Shown: positions 35,632 to 48,835, counted from the first letter of the stretch. The stretch: 64,000 nucleotides of DNA from Saturnia japonica (GCA_033032175.1 CM065318.1:18972001-19036000); one strand, 5' to 3'. Numbers and translations are program-made. The notes: generated by a model from the sequence alone, not told the origin.

Positions 35632-36131
35632 CTACTAATATAATAAATGTGAAAGTGTGTATGTTTGAATGTTTAGATGTTTGGATGTTTGTTACTCAAT
35701 CACGCAAAAACGGCTGAACGGATTTGAATGAAATTTGGCAGACAGATAGTCTGGAATAACACATACGGTACTTTAAAAGTTATAGTTTAACCAGTGTTAC
35801 CCTACAAATATAATAAAGGGAAAGTTTGTACGTTTTATTGGAATTATATTTTATTGGAAAGTTTCATTGGGACGGTTAATGTGTTGGATTCATATTGGCA
35901 TATAATGACAATACCATGCAAACAGCGATGAACCCATCTATGATTTTTTTTTTTATTTGTCGTGTTGCGAAATCAGCCGGTGCATATACAGTAATATAGC
36001 GGGGTGATAGGGATCGCGTCCACCAGACACAGTGACAATCCCATCCATGATTTTCTTCTGGTTGGTTGTGTTCCGGGATCTATCTGTATATGTTCAATAA
36101 TACGCAGACGAAGTCGCGGGTACCAGCTGGT
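35632..36131. mobile_element. Helitron-like non-autonomous element, family B copy 2
   Basis: Starts TCCTACTAATATAATAAATG (35632) as at 21082, followed by 'TGAAAGTGTGTATGTTTGAA' and 'AATTTGGCAGACAGATAGTC', and ends GAAGTCGCGGGTACCAGCTG near 36131. A tandem piece 'AGTAATATAGCGGGGTGATA' within it recurs at 32587. Confidence 0.6.
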
Positions 36132-36324
36132 TAAGTAATAAAAGATATACACCAGGGAACTTCTCAAAATTAATGAAGTTAGTTTTCTTTTTTGTTATAA
36201 ATTGTCTTGTAGTCATTTAATGTATTGAAAAAATTCCTTTTATCAAGGAATAACGTACTGACGTGAAAGTAAAATGAAGTAGCGAGATTTTAGGATTAGG
36301 AGATACGACACTGAGAACTTTCTT

Positions 36325-36405
36325 TTGAGATTTCTCTCTACTTGTGGCAGTCCGACTGGTGGAATGTATACCTCCACCCTACAGAAGATCGCAGCCAAAT
36401 AACCT
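36325..36405. repeat. dispersed repeat ('TTTGAGATTTCTCTCTACTT' family), copy 2
   Basis: Matches 6885-6975 over about 80 bases. Confidence 0.5.
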
Positions 36406-36410
36406 ATTGT

Positions 36411-37620
36411 TGTGTTCCTGCGGTGAGTTGGGTTTCCAGAGGGTTAAGTGGTTCAAGTTCGGCAACACGCTATTAGTAGGTACCTATTGTATTATTTCTT
36501 TCAATAATCCTTGAACACATTCAAACAGGTGCCGGTTTCTTTCTCCATGTTCGAAACAAAAAGGCTTTCTTTGCACAACAATGCACAGTTGTTTACGGTT
36601 AACAAAAGAAAAACCGGTTTTACGTTGTATTTTCACCGAAATACCGATAGTAGTTTTTTTATCATGCATCATAACATGTTTTGAGAGGCGATAATGTGTT
36701 TTATTTTAAGAGCAACGTGCCAGATGTTTATTTATGTAGGAGTGGGGATTGGCAACGCGTCGCGTGATCGGCGCGCGGCGTCGCATCACTCTCGGACGCG
36801 TCACGAGATGTTTACGCACGTTTTTCTTAAAACTATAGCAATAATAATAAATTAAAATAACAAAACTGTACATTTCAATGATTTTGTGTTTACTTCCTAC
36901 TAGGTGACGATTTTCTCTAGTCATTACTCGTTCTGACATAATTTATTAACCTAAAAAGTAAACGAGAATGTGTTAAAGATATCGTGTATTGTTATTTAAG
37001 ATTGAATATACTTTCTGTTAACAACATTACATGGTTTAAGACCAGTGGAAAATTGATCTGATGTCCCCTTGTTCGTAAATGCGGCATGTCCTTGCGAATT
37101 TATACGAACTAATATGTTTAGACGAGTTGTAAGTTGTTGTAACATTACCCGCTGAAGAAGGGACACCTGAGCGCTTTGAAATCGCCAACCACCTCGTGTT
37201 GAGCTGACGTGGTAATTAAATCTGTGACCTCCTTCAGAGTGATGAAGCCTTTCCTTAAATGTAGTATGTAGTGGTCAGTATTATTATTTTTCTGCCCTTT
37301 CCAATAGTCAATAACTTGATCACAGCGCCACCTATATTGAATACTCTTTGCTATAAACTTTTCAAGAATCATAACGAACAAAACAAAATAAGAAATAGGA
37401 ACGCATAATATCCATATTTTGAATCGTGATTAAAGATTTTTTTCCGTTTTAATTTCCTTTCAAATACGGCTAGAAGTTTAACAAATAAAGAAACTGTTTT
37501 GTTTTTATTATAATATTGATTTGCCAGTTTTCCTTAACATTTTTCATTGATGCTCCGCTCCTATTGATCATAGCGTGATGTTACCTAGCCTATAGCCTTC
37601 CTCGATAAATGGGCTATTTT
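36411..37620. other. no gene recognised; one unassigned frame
   Basis: A 78-codon minus-strand frame at 37381-37145 (FITLKEVTDLI, ALRCPFFSG) looks more protein-like than its surroundings and ends next to a possible donor (GCGG|GTAATG). I do not recognise it and would not call it a gene. The rest is AT-rich. Confidence 0.25.
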
Positions 37621-37885
37621 TTAAATGCAATACAGGTATGCTTTTGGCTTCAATCTTACCTGATGGAAAGTAAAGATGAGGCCGACGATGCGTCGCGCTT
37701 CCCTATTAAATGCCTATTCACTCTTCGCTTGAAGACTCCCAACTTATAGGTGGATAGGAAAACAGACGACAGGAGTGAATTCCACTCCTTTGCCGTTCGT
37801 ATAATGAACGACGAAGTATAACGCTTCGTGCGAATCAGGGCTATCCAACACTGAAACATTTTTCCATTCGAACCAGTAGTTCTTG
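37621..37885 (-). pseudogene. LINE C-terminal fragment (GVFKRRVNRHLIG)
   Basis: Minus-strand frame with RTKRYTSSFIIRTAKEWNSL and YKLGVFKRRVNRHLIGKRDA, then a stop. The 'R..SF..R....WN.LP..VF...Y.L..FK..V.RHL' pattern is the C-terminus of Jockey/CR1-type ORF2 proteins in Lepidoptera. Only the 3' end of the element is present. Confidence 0.65.
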
Positions 37886-38443
37886 AGATTAGCGAGTTCA
37901 ACCAAACGAACAAACAAACAAACTCTTCACCTTTATAATATTAGTATAGATATATATTTTTCCTTGTGCATTCAACTCATGTGTCATCGAATGTCACCTT
38001 CAGTGCAAACGGGTGAACATGTTTTAAAGCAAATATTCAAATGTTGTTTTGCTAACCTTTGCGGTTTTGTTTAGTGGTAGTTGCAGGTAGTCCCGCTAAC
38101 TTAGCAAAGAAGTCACAGGTAGAACAGTTTTGCTAGGAACATTACCTCACTGAGCGTATTTTATCATATGCATCATCGAGAGTGTTCTGAAAAGTTAACG
38201 GGTCCTTCAGACAACGCGTATAGTATACGCGCATGCCCAGTGCCGGCCCAAGCCCTTTGTAGACAATGCTCTCGCTTTAAAATGTTGTCGTTCTTGATAA
38301 ATAAAATAACATTGTTTTGATAATCAAACTATCAGTAAATAGAAATTAAAATATATATTTTTGCTTGACATTGTCATTCAAATTTTGGGCGCCCCGTGCT
38401 AGAGCAACTACTGTTGGATAAATTGGTTGAACTAGAAACCGTC

Positions 38444-38551
38444 GCGACTCATCTGAGCGGTTTTCATCATGAGCACAGCGGGGTTCGGGAATTTCTTATC
38501 ATGTTAATTATAGTTGGACACAAACTGGAAATGCGACTCATCTGAGCTGTT
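38444..38551. repeat. start of an 89-base repeat at contig end
   Basis: GCGACTCATCTGAGCGGTT at 38444 recurs as GCGACTCATCTGAGCTGTT at 38533-38551, 89 bases later, and the contig stops there. It could be the first unit of a tandem array that ended assembly. Confidence 0.45.
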
Positions 38552-38651
38552 NNNNNNNNNNNNNNNNNNNNNNNNNNNNNNNNNNNNNNNNNNNNNNNNN
38601 NNNNNNNNNNNNNNNNNNNNNNNNNNNNNNNNNNNNNNNNNNNNNNNNNNN
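38552..38651. other. assembly gap (100 N)
   Basis: Second block of exactly 100 N. The right inverted arm starts at the next base. Confidence 1.
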
Positions 38652-41600
38652 TTAAATGCTTTGTAATTCTGTTACTACTGCAAACGTATTGTTCTTTTTC
38701 CCGAATCACTCCCACTCCCGCTCCCGTCCACTCCGATGATATCTTTTCAGACAATCCTCCTTCTCGTAGTTTGATCACAAACATACCTACTCAATAGAGC
38801 CGAGAATGTATTTTATATCTTATATTAACGAGGCTTCTGTACATTTCGTGTTAATAAGAACTGTGCCATCCTTCTTGAAGAAATTACATTTATATAAAAC
38901 TAGATGTGCCCGCGGCTTCGCTCACGTTGACTACAGAATACCCGCGCGAATCTAGCTCCCCCGCTTCCGGCTATTTTAAAGACAAAAATGCTTATTGTGG
39001 ATGTTCCTTAGTAGATAGATATATACTCTTCCGGACTTTTTTGTAGGTCTTTTTATCGCCTATAATTATATAGTTTACTCAGTATAAGCCATTTAAGCGC
39101 CCGAATTGATTCACCGTGACCAGTTTTTTTTTATTTGTGCGGAACCCTAATTCTTTTTCTAAAATAAAAGTAGCCTAAGTTACTCCCTATATCATCATCT
39201 ATCTATCAGTAAAAGTCCCGTCAAAATCGATCCAACCGTTTCGGAGATTATCCAGAAAAAACAGACAGACAAATATTTTTAAAAATTGGCCTTTTTTATA
39301 GGTATCGTACAAATAAACTTTCACATGCATTTAGTAAACATTACAAACAGACACTTTAATTTTATTATGTTTACTTTTATTTTGTTTATATAATGTAAAT
39401 GAAACTACACCGTGTGATCTCTTAGTTACAACTGATTTATTTACAAATACCTACATCATAACAAGTAATCATAGACTATATCATATACAACCGTATAGTT
39501 ATAGGTATATTTTTATTTGATATAGAGACAAATTTATAGATTAACCTGACATTAAGTTGTACTACATTGGTCCAGGACGATGAGAGTATTTAAATAAAGA
39601 AATTAGCCGTATTGTCGCTAATGGCGTAAGTCAATCACGTTTACAGCTTTGCACTATGCCACTTGTACGAAGTGATCCATCCGGATTCCGCTAATTTACG
39701 CTAAAACGTTGGTAAAAATGTAATACAAAACCATAATAAACACAATAATCGTGAAGATAAAGTCATATGACGTGTTTAGCACTAATCAACCAAACATTAA
39801 GAAGGTCAGTAAGTCACGAAAACTAATTTATCTTGTTTATACAAAAAGTGAAAGGAGTATCCATAAATAGGTTAATAGTGCTTTCTTATCTTAATGTCTT
39901 CTGTAGATTATATTTTCCTTGAGTCACTCTAACAGTGTAACCTAGAAACAACAGCGACTCTGTTAATTTACACAAAATGGACTTGTTTAACTTCTATCTT
40001 ACAGTGAGTTTACGCTTATAATTATGAAAACACCATGATGCACAAATAGCGTATTGAAAGGACATTTTCTAGCACTAGTCTGGTTATTACCAAGACGTAA
40101 ATGAGTTATCAAGCGCCTGTCGTCATTTTCCCTAAACTGCACACGAGTTCTAGCCCTATAAGCCCCCGTGTTATAATCTAGAATAGAATGTCACTTAACA
40201 TACGAATGTAACTTGTAATAGAATAAAAGTTGTATTGATTCATCTCTCAAGGTTTAAACGTTTTACGTCTCGTCTATCTTCCATCCTCCATCTGGTATAT
40301 TGGACGGAGGCTTCCCTCAAAGATTGCCATAGCGACGGGACCTATGCTGCTCGTATCGAGCTAATACGCGAAACCAAGTCGGTCCACCTAGTGGCGGGTC
40401 TGTCCACGCTGTTTTCCGGTGCGTGGTCCCTACTCGAGAACTCTTCGGTCCCCTCAAAGTGTAAAAATAACTGAGTGTTCGAACAAAAATGAGAAGACCC
40501 ACTGAAAAACAAAAATATCGTCATAGCCCTAAAAATTGCTAGAGTTAAGTGTCTAGTGAGTGATTCAAATTGCTCGTAGAACATCACTACCTTGAACACA
40601 CATAATAGTTTAATCCCTTTAATTTTGCTTAACCTTTCTTTAACGTCGGTATGTACGCATCAGTTTATGAAGCTGTATACTTAGGTAATAAAAAATATTA
40701 AATAGTTTTAATCTCCCTGTTTACCTTCGAAATAAAGTTGGCAGCTTTGCATGTTCGCCCGGTCCTAGACACGTCAGATATAATGAGCAAAGCAAATATA
40801 ACCGTTATTGCTAGCTGTTAAATCTATAAAATGGTACGTAATTTTTCTGATCTTTTTTTTGTGTGTATGTTGCTCGCGGTCGGTACGAAACTTGATTTTT
40901 TACTTTCGCGCGGTTGACGCTTTCACGAACCAAAACAAAACACCAACTGCATGATTATATCAAATTAAATAAATTATTTTTGAAAACAGGCTGTCCGTAT
41001 ATATTAATTACCTTAGCTAATTTATAAAGAAAATAGTTATCAATGGAATAAAAAGGGTAATTTATGGAGAAGAGTTGAAATTTTTCATAATTTATATTTA
41101 AATAGGGTAAATAGGTTTTAAAGGGTCTGCAACGCGCTTGTAATACTTCTGGTGTTGCAGGCCCGTTGCAGACCGGCCGTATGTTTGTTTGTCACCTTTG
41201 TTATATAAAAATGGCACGGGAACTCCGTAATAAAACAATGTAACCTTGCCGTGTTTTCACAGCCCCGTTATTTCCGTTAACTATCTATCGTCGTGTGGCT
41301 CATTTATTAACTTGTTTTCTTCCAAATCTGACAACATTAAGCCTTCCAAGCTTTACTGCACCAGTTTCTATCTTTTAGTCTGACGTCAATTGTTTCGTCA
41401 TCATATTTTACGTACACACCTTCAGGTAGCTAATCACCGACCAGTTGATCTCTTCTTAATGATTTTTTATTACGCCCATAGATTCAATTGGATAGTCCTT
41501 TAGTAGCGAAAATCTTAAAATCACTCGGGATTCTACGCTAATTTTTAGCAATGACTGAAAAGCACCACCACGCTTATTAACTTAGGAATTACGGTGGTTT

Positions 41601-43318
41601 GATGGTTTGCTGCCATTATGTGCAGCGCGTTTAGTACATTTAACTATATTCATTTTTTTTTTAATCAGTCACCTACGGAATGCAAGATTCACTAAAAACA
41701 GGAAGAAAAAAAAAATCCCCCAAAAACAAAACCGACTCCAAAATATTCTACTTACTCAAAAGAAAAAGACACTAAAATATAATAACGTTATTTATTTAAT
41801 TCTATTTACCACTATGTACGAACATTAAATATGTTGTGTATTGTGTTGTACATGTTGTAATAAACACGCGAGTTCAAAGCGGAGTTAAGGAATTCGATAG
41901 TGTTGTACCTTAATTAGAATTATTTCTGTCAATAATGAGGATGTCGATAAATTTCAACGTTGTTATAATTTTAACATTTAAAAAACAAGGTAATTATAAT
42001 TTATAATTTTTTTAATCAATTATTTCACACAGAGAAATCGAAGTGAAAAAATAAATATTTGAAATTTAATCATGAGATTAATTTTTCGCCAATTACCCAT
42101 GCTTGGCGATGTTTAAAAACATGTTTTTTGTAACAGAAGTTTCATGGACTCGGATTAGTCATTATTAAAAACAAAAAATAACACGGGACCTCAATTAGAA
42201 CATTCACGCAATCAGTAAGCGTACGATAGTTTGTCTAAGACAGCACTCACAGTCACATCACCACAATCATGGCGTGTGAGGCGAGACGTGCGGGCCTATC
42301 TTTTACATATTAAAATCCATTGTTTAGAATCTACTGTGATTAATTATATGAGCCTAAAACATTTTAATTAATGACAGCACAATAAGGTTAACAGATTCTT
42401 GTTACATCTTGTGGTATTGTATATACCTTGGCCGTTGTTGCTATAAACTCGGGTTCAAGAAAACAGAAGTATGTAATAGTAACAATGACTTTGTAGCGAC
42501 ATCTACATAGCGACATCTATCGAGCTACTTAAGACGCATCGTACTATCCTACATTGCGCTATAGAAATTAACTCAGTCGTTGAGTGTATATACAAGAACC
42601 CGACTACAACCGTTGGGCAGCTGACCGCCAGACATAACACCCGTCTGGTCGGAGGATCCTCCCTTTGCAATAGTTCTTCTACAACTTTTACAATATTTTC
42701 AAAGACACAAGTCATATACAATTCCATGACATGTAACAAGAATATGTTGTATGAATCTTAGTTGTAAAAATATCACTTCATTTATTTCACTCTGTTATTT
42801 GACCTGCACAAGAGTAAGTGGCAGAAAATTATCATAAAAATAGTATTATTCATTTAAATATTAAACCAATATTTTTTTTGATATTATTTACATTATACTA
42901 TTAAAAATTGCATCATCCATTACCAGAAACTTTGTATAGAGAAAACACCCCTCCAGACACCTTTCAAAATAATAAATTGTAATTTCTCTAATAATTACAA
43001 TATAAAATCTTAATTTTACATAATATGTAAACATATCATGTTTATTTACATAAGATTGTTCCCAAGCAGCCGAACCAACAGTTTTACCAGATAGTTTTGA
43101 AGGTTCTAAACACCCAGCCAGCCAGACCTAGTTGAGGGTCAGCTGTAGGTGCAAGCAATAGGCTTTTTACACTTTCTTAAGTACGCTCATAAAAAATGCC
43201 GTAGTTTTGTAGTAATATTAGTGACTCGATCAAATATTCAGAGCAAAATGTTATTGTTTATGAAAAGTTTGTCAATCTCAACAGACTGTTAATGTTCTAC
43301 ACAAATTTGTGAAAATAT

Positions 43319-44576
43319 TACTTCCTTACATATGAAATTAGCGTTTTGTCATACTGACCACTTTGATCTGAAATATCTCCTTTTTGGTTAAGAATTCCAA
43401 CTTCAAATTTATAAATTCATTTAGCTGGTACATTTGAGTTTTGAAAACAGTCATTCATTTGTTTTTTCCTCATTCCTCTTTGTCTTTGCCGTCGCTTATT
43501 ACCGTACAATAGAAAACATGAAATATCGGTATATTTACGAGTACGAGTTCTACCGTGGCACCAGTGCTGCAGAAACAGCTCGAATAATTAATGATGTGTA
43601 TGGCGCTGGTGTCGCAAAAGAAAGTACGGTACGATTTTGGTTTCAACGTTTTCGTTCTGAAAATTTCGACCTTCAGTGGAAGGCCAGAGACCAAAGTGGA
43701 AAATGAAGAATGAAAGGCTATTGTGCAAGCGGATCCATCACAAAGCACTTCAGAGATAGTTGCGGGCTTCGGGGTAAGTGATAAAACTGAATAAATCCAC
43801 TTGAAGCAAATCGGGAAAGGAAAAAAACTTGAACGATGGGTACCTCATGAATTGAGTGAATCGAACTTGCAAACACGCGTCGACTGCTGTGTTACTTTGC
43901 TCAACCGACACAATAATGAAGGGATTTTAAATCGAATCATTACTTGTGATGAAAAGTGGATACTGTACGATAATCGGAAGCGCTCGTCGCAATGGCTGAA
44001 CCCTGGAGACCCAGCCAAATCCTGTCCTAAACGAAAATTGACTCGGAAAAAGATACTTGTGAGTGTTTGGTGAACTAGCGCCGGTGTCGTTCACTACAGC
44101 TTTCTAAAATCTGGCCAAACGATTACGGCAGATATTTATTGTCAGCAACTGCAAACTATGAAGGAAGAACTAACTGCTAAACAACCGAGATTGGCCAATC
44201 GCTCTAGGCCACTGCTGTTTCACCACAACGCAAGACTACACACTGCACAGCAAACAACCACTAAGTTAGATGAGCTACAATTGGAATGTCTGCGACATCC
44301 ACCGTACTTCCAGGACCTTGCTCCAACAGATTACCATTTTTTCCGGTATTTGGACAACTTCTTACAAGGGAAAAAATTCAACTCTGATGCAGCAGTCCAA
44401 ACCGCCTTCAAAGAGTTTATTGATTCTCGCCCCCATGGTTTTTTTAGTAATGGGATCAATGAACTACCTATGAGATGGCAAAAGTGCATAGATAACAATG
44501 GTGCATACTTTGATTAATCAAATATATTTTCCAAAAAAAAAAATTGACTTTATATAATTTCATATGTAAGAACCTA
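43319..44576 (+). pseudogene. mariner element, right-arm copy, more damaged
   Basis: Same insertion as 23871-25139, same TA sites and terminal repeats, same Trp-to-stop (TGA at about 44071) and same Asp-to-His change (FHHNARLH). In addition it lacks 11 bases after FDLQ (near 43675), which shifts the frame, has a TAA at about 43790, and carries about a dozen substitutions between 43575 and 43990. The part from 44158 to 44517 is identical in protein to the left copy. Confidence 0.88.
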
Positions 44577-45269
44577 TTAAATACAATCTTAGGTTAGTTA
44601 CTTATAATAATTTTATAAAACAAGGTACAGCTAAAAATGTCATGTGTCTAAAGGCTGAATTTTAAGATATTGTTTTGTTTAATAATGCTAACATAATATT
44701 TTATATACAATTTGAAAGATACATTTCTACCATATAACCACAGATTATATAAGTGATAAACTTAAAGAGATATGTATCATAATATGTCAGAAAGGGCAGT
44801 GCTATTATTAGACAGGTATTTTTAATGCAAGAGCAATTGAATTTTAACAAATGTTAAATTCTTTAACAATAAAAATTTGGGAAAATTTATACCTTTTGTG
44901 ATACCTTCCATTATGTGACACAGGCAAAGTTGCGCGGGTCAGCTAGTATCAGATAAAAGAAGCAAGTGTTTCGATCAATGGAATCAAATATGTCAGAAAG
45001 ATTACAGAAATAAAAATACAATCTTGAGTGTTCTCACAGCATCAGAAACATCAGTTTTAATGAAGTCTATATTGGGTCATAAAGGTTTACATTTCAATAT
45101 TTATTAGTATCTGTTCCTTATAAATAATTTCAATTAATCATAAATAGTTAATACTTGCAACATGTGGTGTGGTGTAGAAAATTCCCAGCAAGTATAGGAT
45201 GTGCTTAGAAAATGTGTTTACTTTCTCATCCTAATCAATACCCTATATTTAAACACTAATATTATAGAA

Positions 45270-46385
45270 AATGATGATGATGATGATTGTTCCGACCGAT
45301 TTCGACCATGGCGACCACTTCGACTCCTAGTCTGAGAAATGGCGCTGGTGCGCTCGAAGATGGCTTATGTAGTCTATCTTCGCGGCGAATCTCCGTGCGC
45401 ACTGAGGGCTCGTGAGTACGCCGTTCACATAATGATATGTTATGTCAGCAGGAGGGCGAGCCGTTTACCTGGTCTCGTTTGGTATCAAGGACAGCCTTAC
45501 GCTGAACCTCGAACTCGCGCACATGGCTGTTCACCATCCTGCACCATTCCGACCGCTGTGTTGCCAAACGTTCCCAATGAGAAGGCTCTATGTTGCATCT
45601 CTTCATGTGTCACTGTATCTGATCATCTGATCTTCATGATGGTACGGAGGCATTTAAGGTGGAAGCGATCTAGAGTGCGAGTGTGGAGGCGGTATACACA
45701 CCACGTCTCAGAGGAGTATAGGAGGTGTGGCAGCACGATTGCCATATAAACAGATATCATAGTGGCCAACATCAGGTCATGCGAGCAGAAGACCTTGGAA
45801 CATAGCTTACCGTATGCCGCAGTTGCGGCACCCACCCTACTATTGATCTCTGTGTCAAGGTCACACTTGGATGTTACAGTGTTCCCCAGATAGCGAAATT
45901 TATCCACCTGCTTCAGCACATCCACACCAAGTTTTATGGTCAGTGTCTCGTGAGCATGTATGTCCAGGGACATCACCTCCATCTTATTGACATTGATCTT
46001 CAGGCCGAACTTACGGCAGGCATGGTGGAATACGGACATCAGCTGTTGCAGGCCGTCTAGGGATTCTGCTAGGAAGCACAGGCCATCAGCATACATGATC
46101 TCAGTGATCAGTGCGTATGCGACTTTAGAGCGTGCCTTAAGTCTAGTCAAGTTGAAAAGGCTACTGTCTGTGTGGAAGCAGATGCGCACTCCTTCAGAAA
46201 TAGTTTGTAAGACTTCTCTAACTACCACCGCAAAGAATAAGGCAAACAGAGTAGGCACTAAGACAATCCTAGCTTCGCCCCACAGGTAAGGGGGAAGAAG
46301 TTTGTCTGTTCACCATCTATGGCAAAACAGCATTGCATGTTGTCATGCAGAAGTCTGAGAAGTCTAAACTTTTCCGTTTTATGTT
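45270..46385 (-). pseudogene. LINE reverse transcriptase fragment, right-arm copy
   Basis: Inverse duplicate of 22050-23165. The 211-codon RT frame (46258-45623) is unchanged, including YADG. One extra T near 45460 shifts the 3' zinc-finger region compared with the left copy. Confidence 0.75.
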
Positions 46386-48538
46386 GACTAATTTTTTAAT
46401 TTTTTTTAACAAACAAGGAAAACTCAATGTGCATTTTGAAAAATCAATTCTGTGTGAATTAATCTTATCAATAATTAAAAAAAAAAATTATAATAATGAT
46501 GTAGGTCAGTAAATGATTAATAAGATAATAATTAATAAGGGGTGTTAACAATTAGGGATAAATATTTTCTTTTGTTCCTAAAATTTATGCAATTTGCATA
46601 AATGTCAGCCCTAAATCTATTTTCTGACTTTTCACATTTACATGTTTCATAACAATAAAAACATATCTACCATACCTATGTATAAAGTGAGATGTCAAAA
46701 ATTGCAAAAAAATAACTTTCCATATTTGGCTCAGTTTACTGAGACACATATTATTACATTTAATATATAAAAGTTATTAATGTTTAGAATAACTTTATAA
46801 TGCAAGAACTTTTTTGCAATTTTTAACATGTAGCATGTTAGATAATTATTATACAACTAGCTGGTTCCCAGGACTTTGCCTGCATATTATAAGATATTGT
46901 TAAATTGAGATATGATTGAGAGTTTAAATAAATAAAATATTATACTAGTGGTTTTCATTTAAATTGTAATCTTAGAACCTTTCAATCAATAATTAATAAC
47001 TATGTGTTGCTAAGTAACAACTATAGTTATAAAGAACCCAAAGGAGTTTGTATCAAAGATATATGAATACTTCACAGATATACATAGACTGATCTCAGAA
47101 CACAACAAACCAAAAAAATCGCTGTTTTTGCGTAATTGAGTAACAAACATAGAAACTTTCCATTTATTATATTTGTAGGATAACACTGGTTAAACTATGA
47201 CTTTTACCGGGATAAAAAGTACCCTATGTGTTATTCCAGGTCATAGACTATCTGTGTGCCAAATTTAATTGAGATCTGTTCTGCCGTTTTAGTGTAATTG
47301 AGTAACAAACATTAAAACATACACACTTTCACATTTATTATATTAGTAGGATGATGTAATTAAAAAAAAATTTTTTTTTTTTCAATTAATTATTTTAATA
47401 GTAAAATTGCTCACATTGAAATAGTCTTGCGCAAAGTATATCACTGAAAAGAAGAGAGATAAATATCTTTTCAATTATAGATATATATCTCTTTTTTATA
47501 TCTCGCTCAGAGCAAGAGATATCTGGCTCACTTAATGTCTATCTGAATCTACAGAACTTTTAGGTTGGTAAAGATGAGAGCGAGAATTATCTCACAAAAA
47601 CAAATCTTACATTTACAAAAAATGTATAAAATTATTGCCATCTATTTTGTATAGAATAGAGAGAGATATCTTGAAGAATATTATGCAAACATTTGATTTC
47701 CCTTAATCTTAACAATTAGCAGGCTAAAGTATGTCAATCTAGAAATGCAAAAGTATGTAATACAGAGATAGTCAAATTATTATTTTAAAACCTGTAATAA
47801 CAACAATAGAACTGAAGAAGATCATGTTAGCATATTTTATAATCAGTGGCTACATTTACATTGATTTGAATTGAAATAATGTATACGTTCATTACCTATC
47901 TACCTTACAATATAAACATGTAAAAGTCAATATTTTTGTACAAATTTGCTAGTCACTTTAGAAAGTTTTTAATCTATACCTAATATTGGAGACAATCCGA
48001 AATATGTAGGTAACGATAATTATTTTTAGCAATGCGAAAGTGCATGGGTCAAATCACGCATGACATTTAAACTTAATTCAAAATTTGAAAATACTGAAAC
48101 AAATACCCATAAAAATAAAAACACTTCAAACTACATAAATACTTGACACGGCAATTACGCATTACGCAACCAATATTGTGTTTCATTATCAAGGCATAAC
48201 ATAAGTTTCCTTATAACCATTCATACCCGATTGCCTTTCTGCTCTTGACTTATTGGATCGAATCAGCTACGTATCTCTTTCTTAAGTAAGAATGTGGTGT
48301 ATTTTTTTCTTCAACTAATCTGAATCACTCTGATTATATCCGAGTGAAGATTATTACTGAGAGAAAGATATACTTTACAAGCAGGTGAGCTACTGATATA
48401 CTCGCTCTTTTTTCGGGATTATATATCATCTAATCTTTCGCTCGCGAGCTACACACCTCTACATTGAAATATCGAAATTGAAAAAGCTATTAATTGTAAA
48501 GACTATATACCAACATCTTGTTACTTGTTTAAACTTAC

Positions 48539-48835
48539 CCACATACACAGTGGCTCCTGCATCATGAAGGTTAAAACGTCCACAAACTGTTCGGTAAAGT
48601 TTCTGGTCCCGATGGACTCGAGGATCTGAGAAGTTACCACAGGAGGTAGCGTTTTAACATCGTCCTCAACTCCAGCCATTGCGTCCCGTTGCTGAACAGT
48701 TGAATTTAATCGCCAATTTGGATCACTCGTCACATTCAGTGCATAATAAACAGCTATCGAAAGCACCAAAACACTTCCCGTTGTGTAAACTTTAAGATTC
48801 GGTAAAGGCAGTCTATCTACTAGAGTCCCAGGCAT
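48539..48835 (-). CDS. AMFR: AMFR/gp78 exon 1 (start codon, first transmembrane helix)
   Basis: Ninety-nine codons from ATG (48835) to TGG, with donor G|GTAAGT at 48538. It opens MPGTLVDRLPLPNLKVYTTG, close to the vertebrate gp78 start (MP..LERFPWPSLRTYTG), then a hydrophobic helix SVLVLSIAVYYALNV, a soluble loop, and ends MMQEPLCMW, matching ..LLSDSLFVW in gp78. The start is fixed by this homology. Strand and phase 0 agree with the downstream minus-strand exons, but no exon for the following 85-90 residues (LVN..LRVSE..KFWNF..LCKDRFEY in vertebrates) was found, most likely lost in the gap between the first and middle contigs. gp78 sits in the ER membrane and ubiquitinates misfolded and regulated proteins for p97 extraction. 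Confidence 0.85.
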
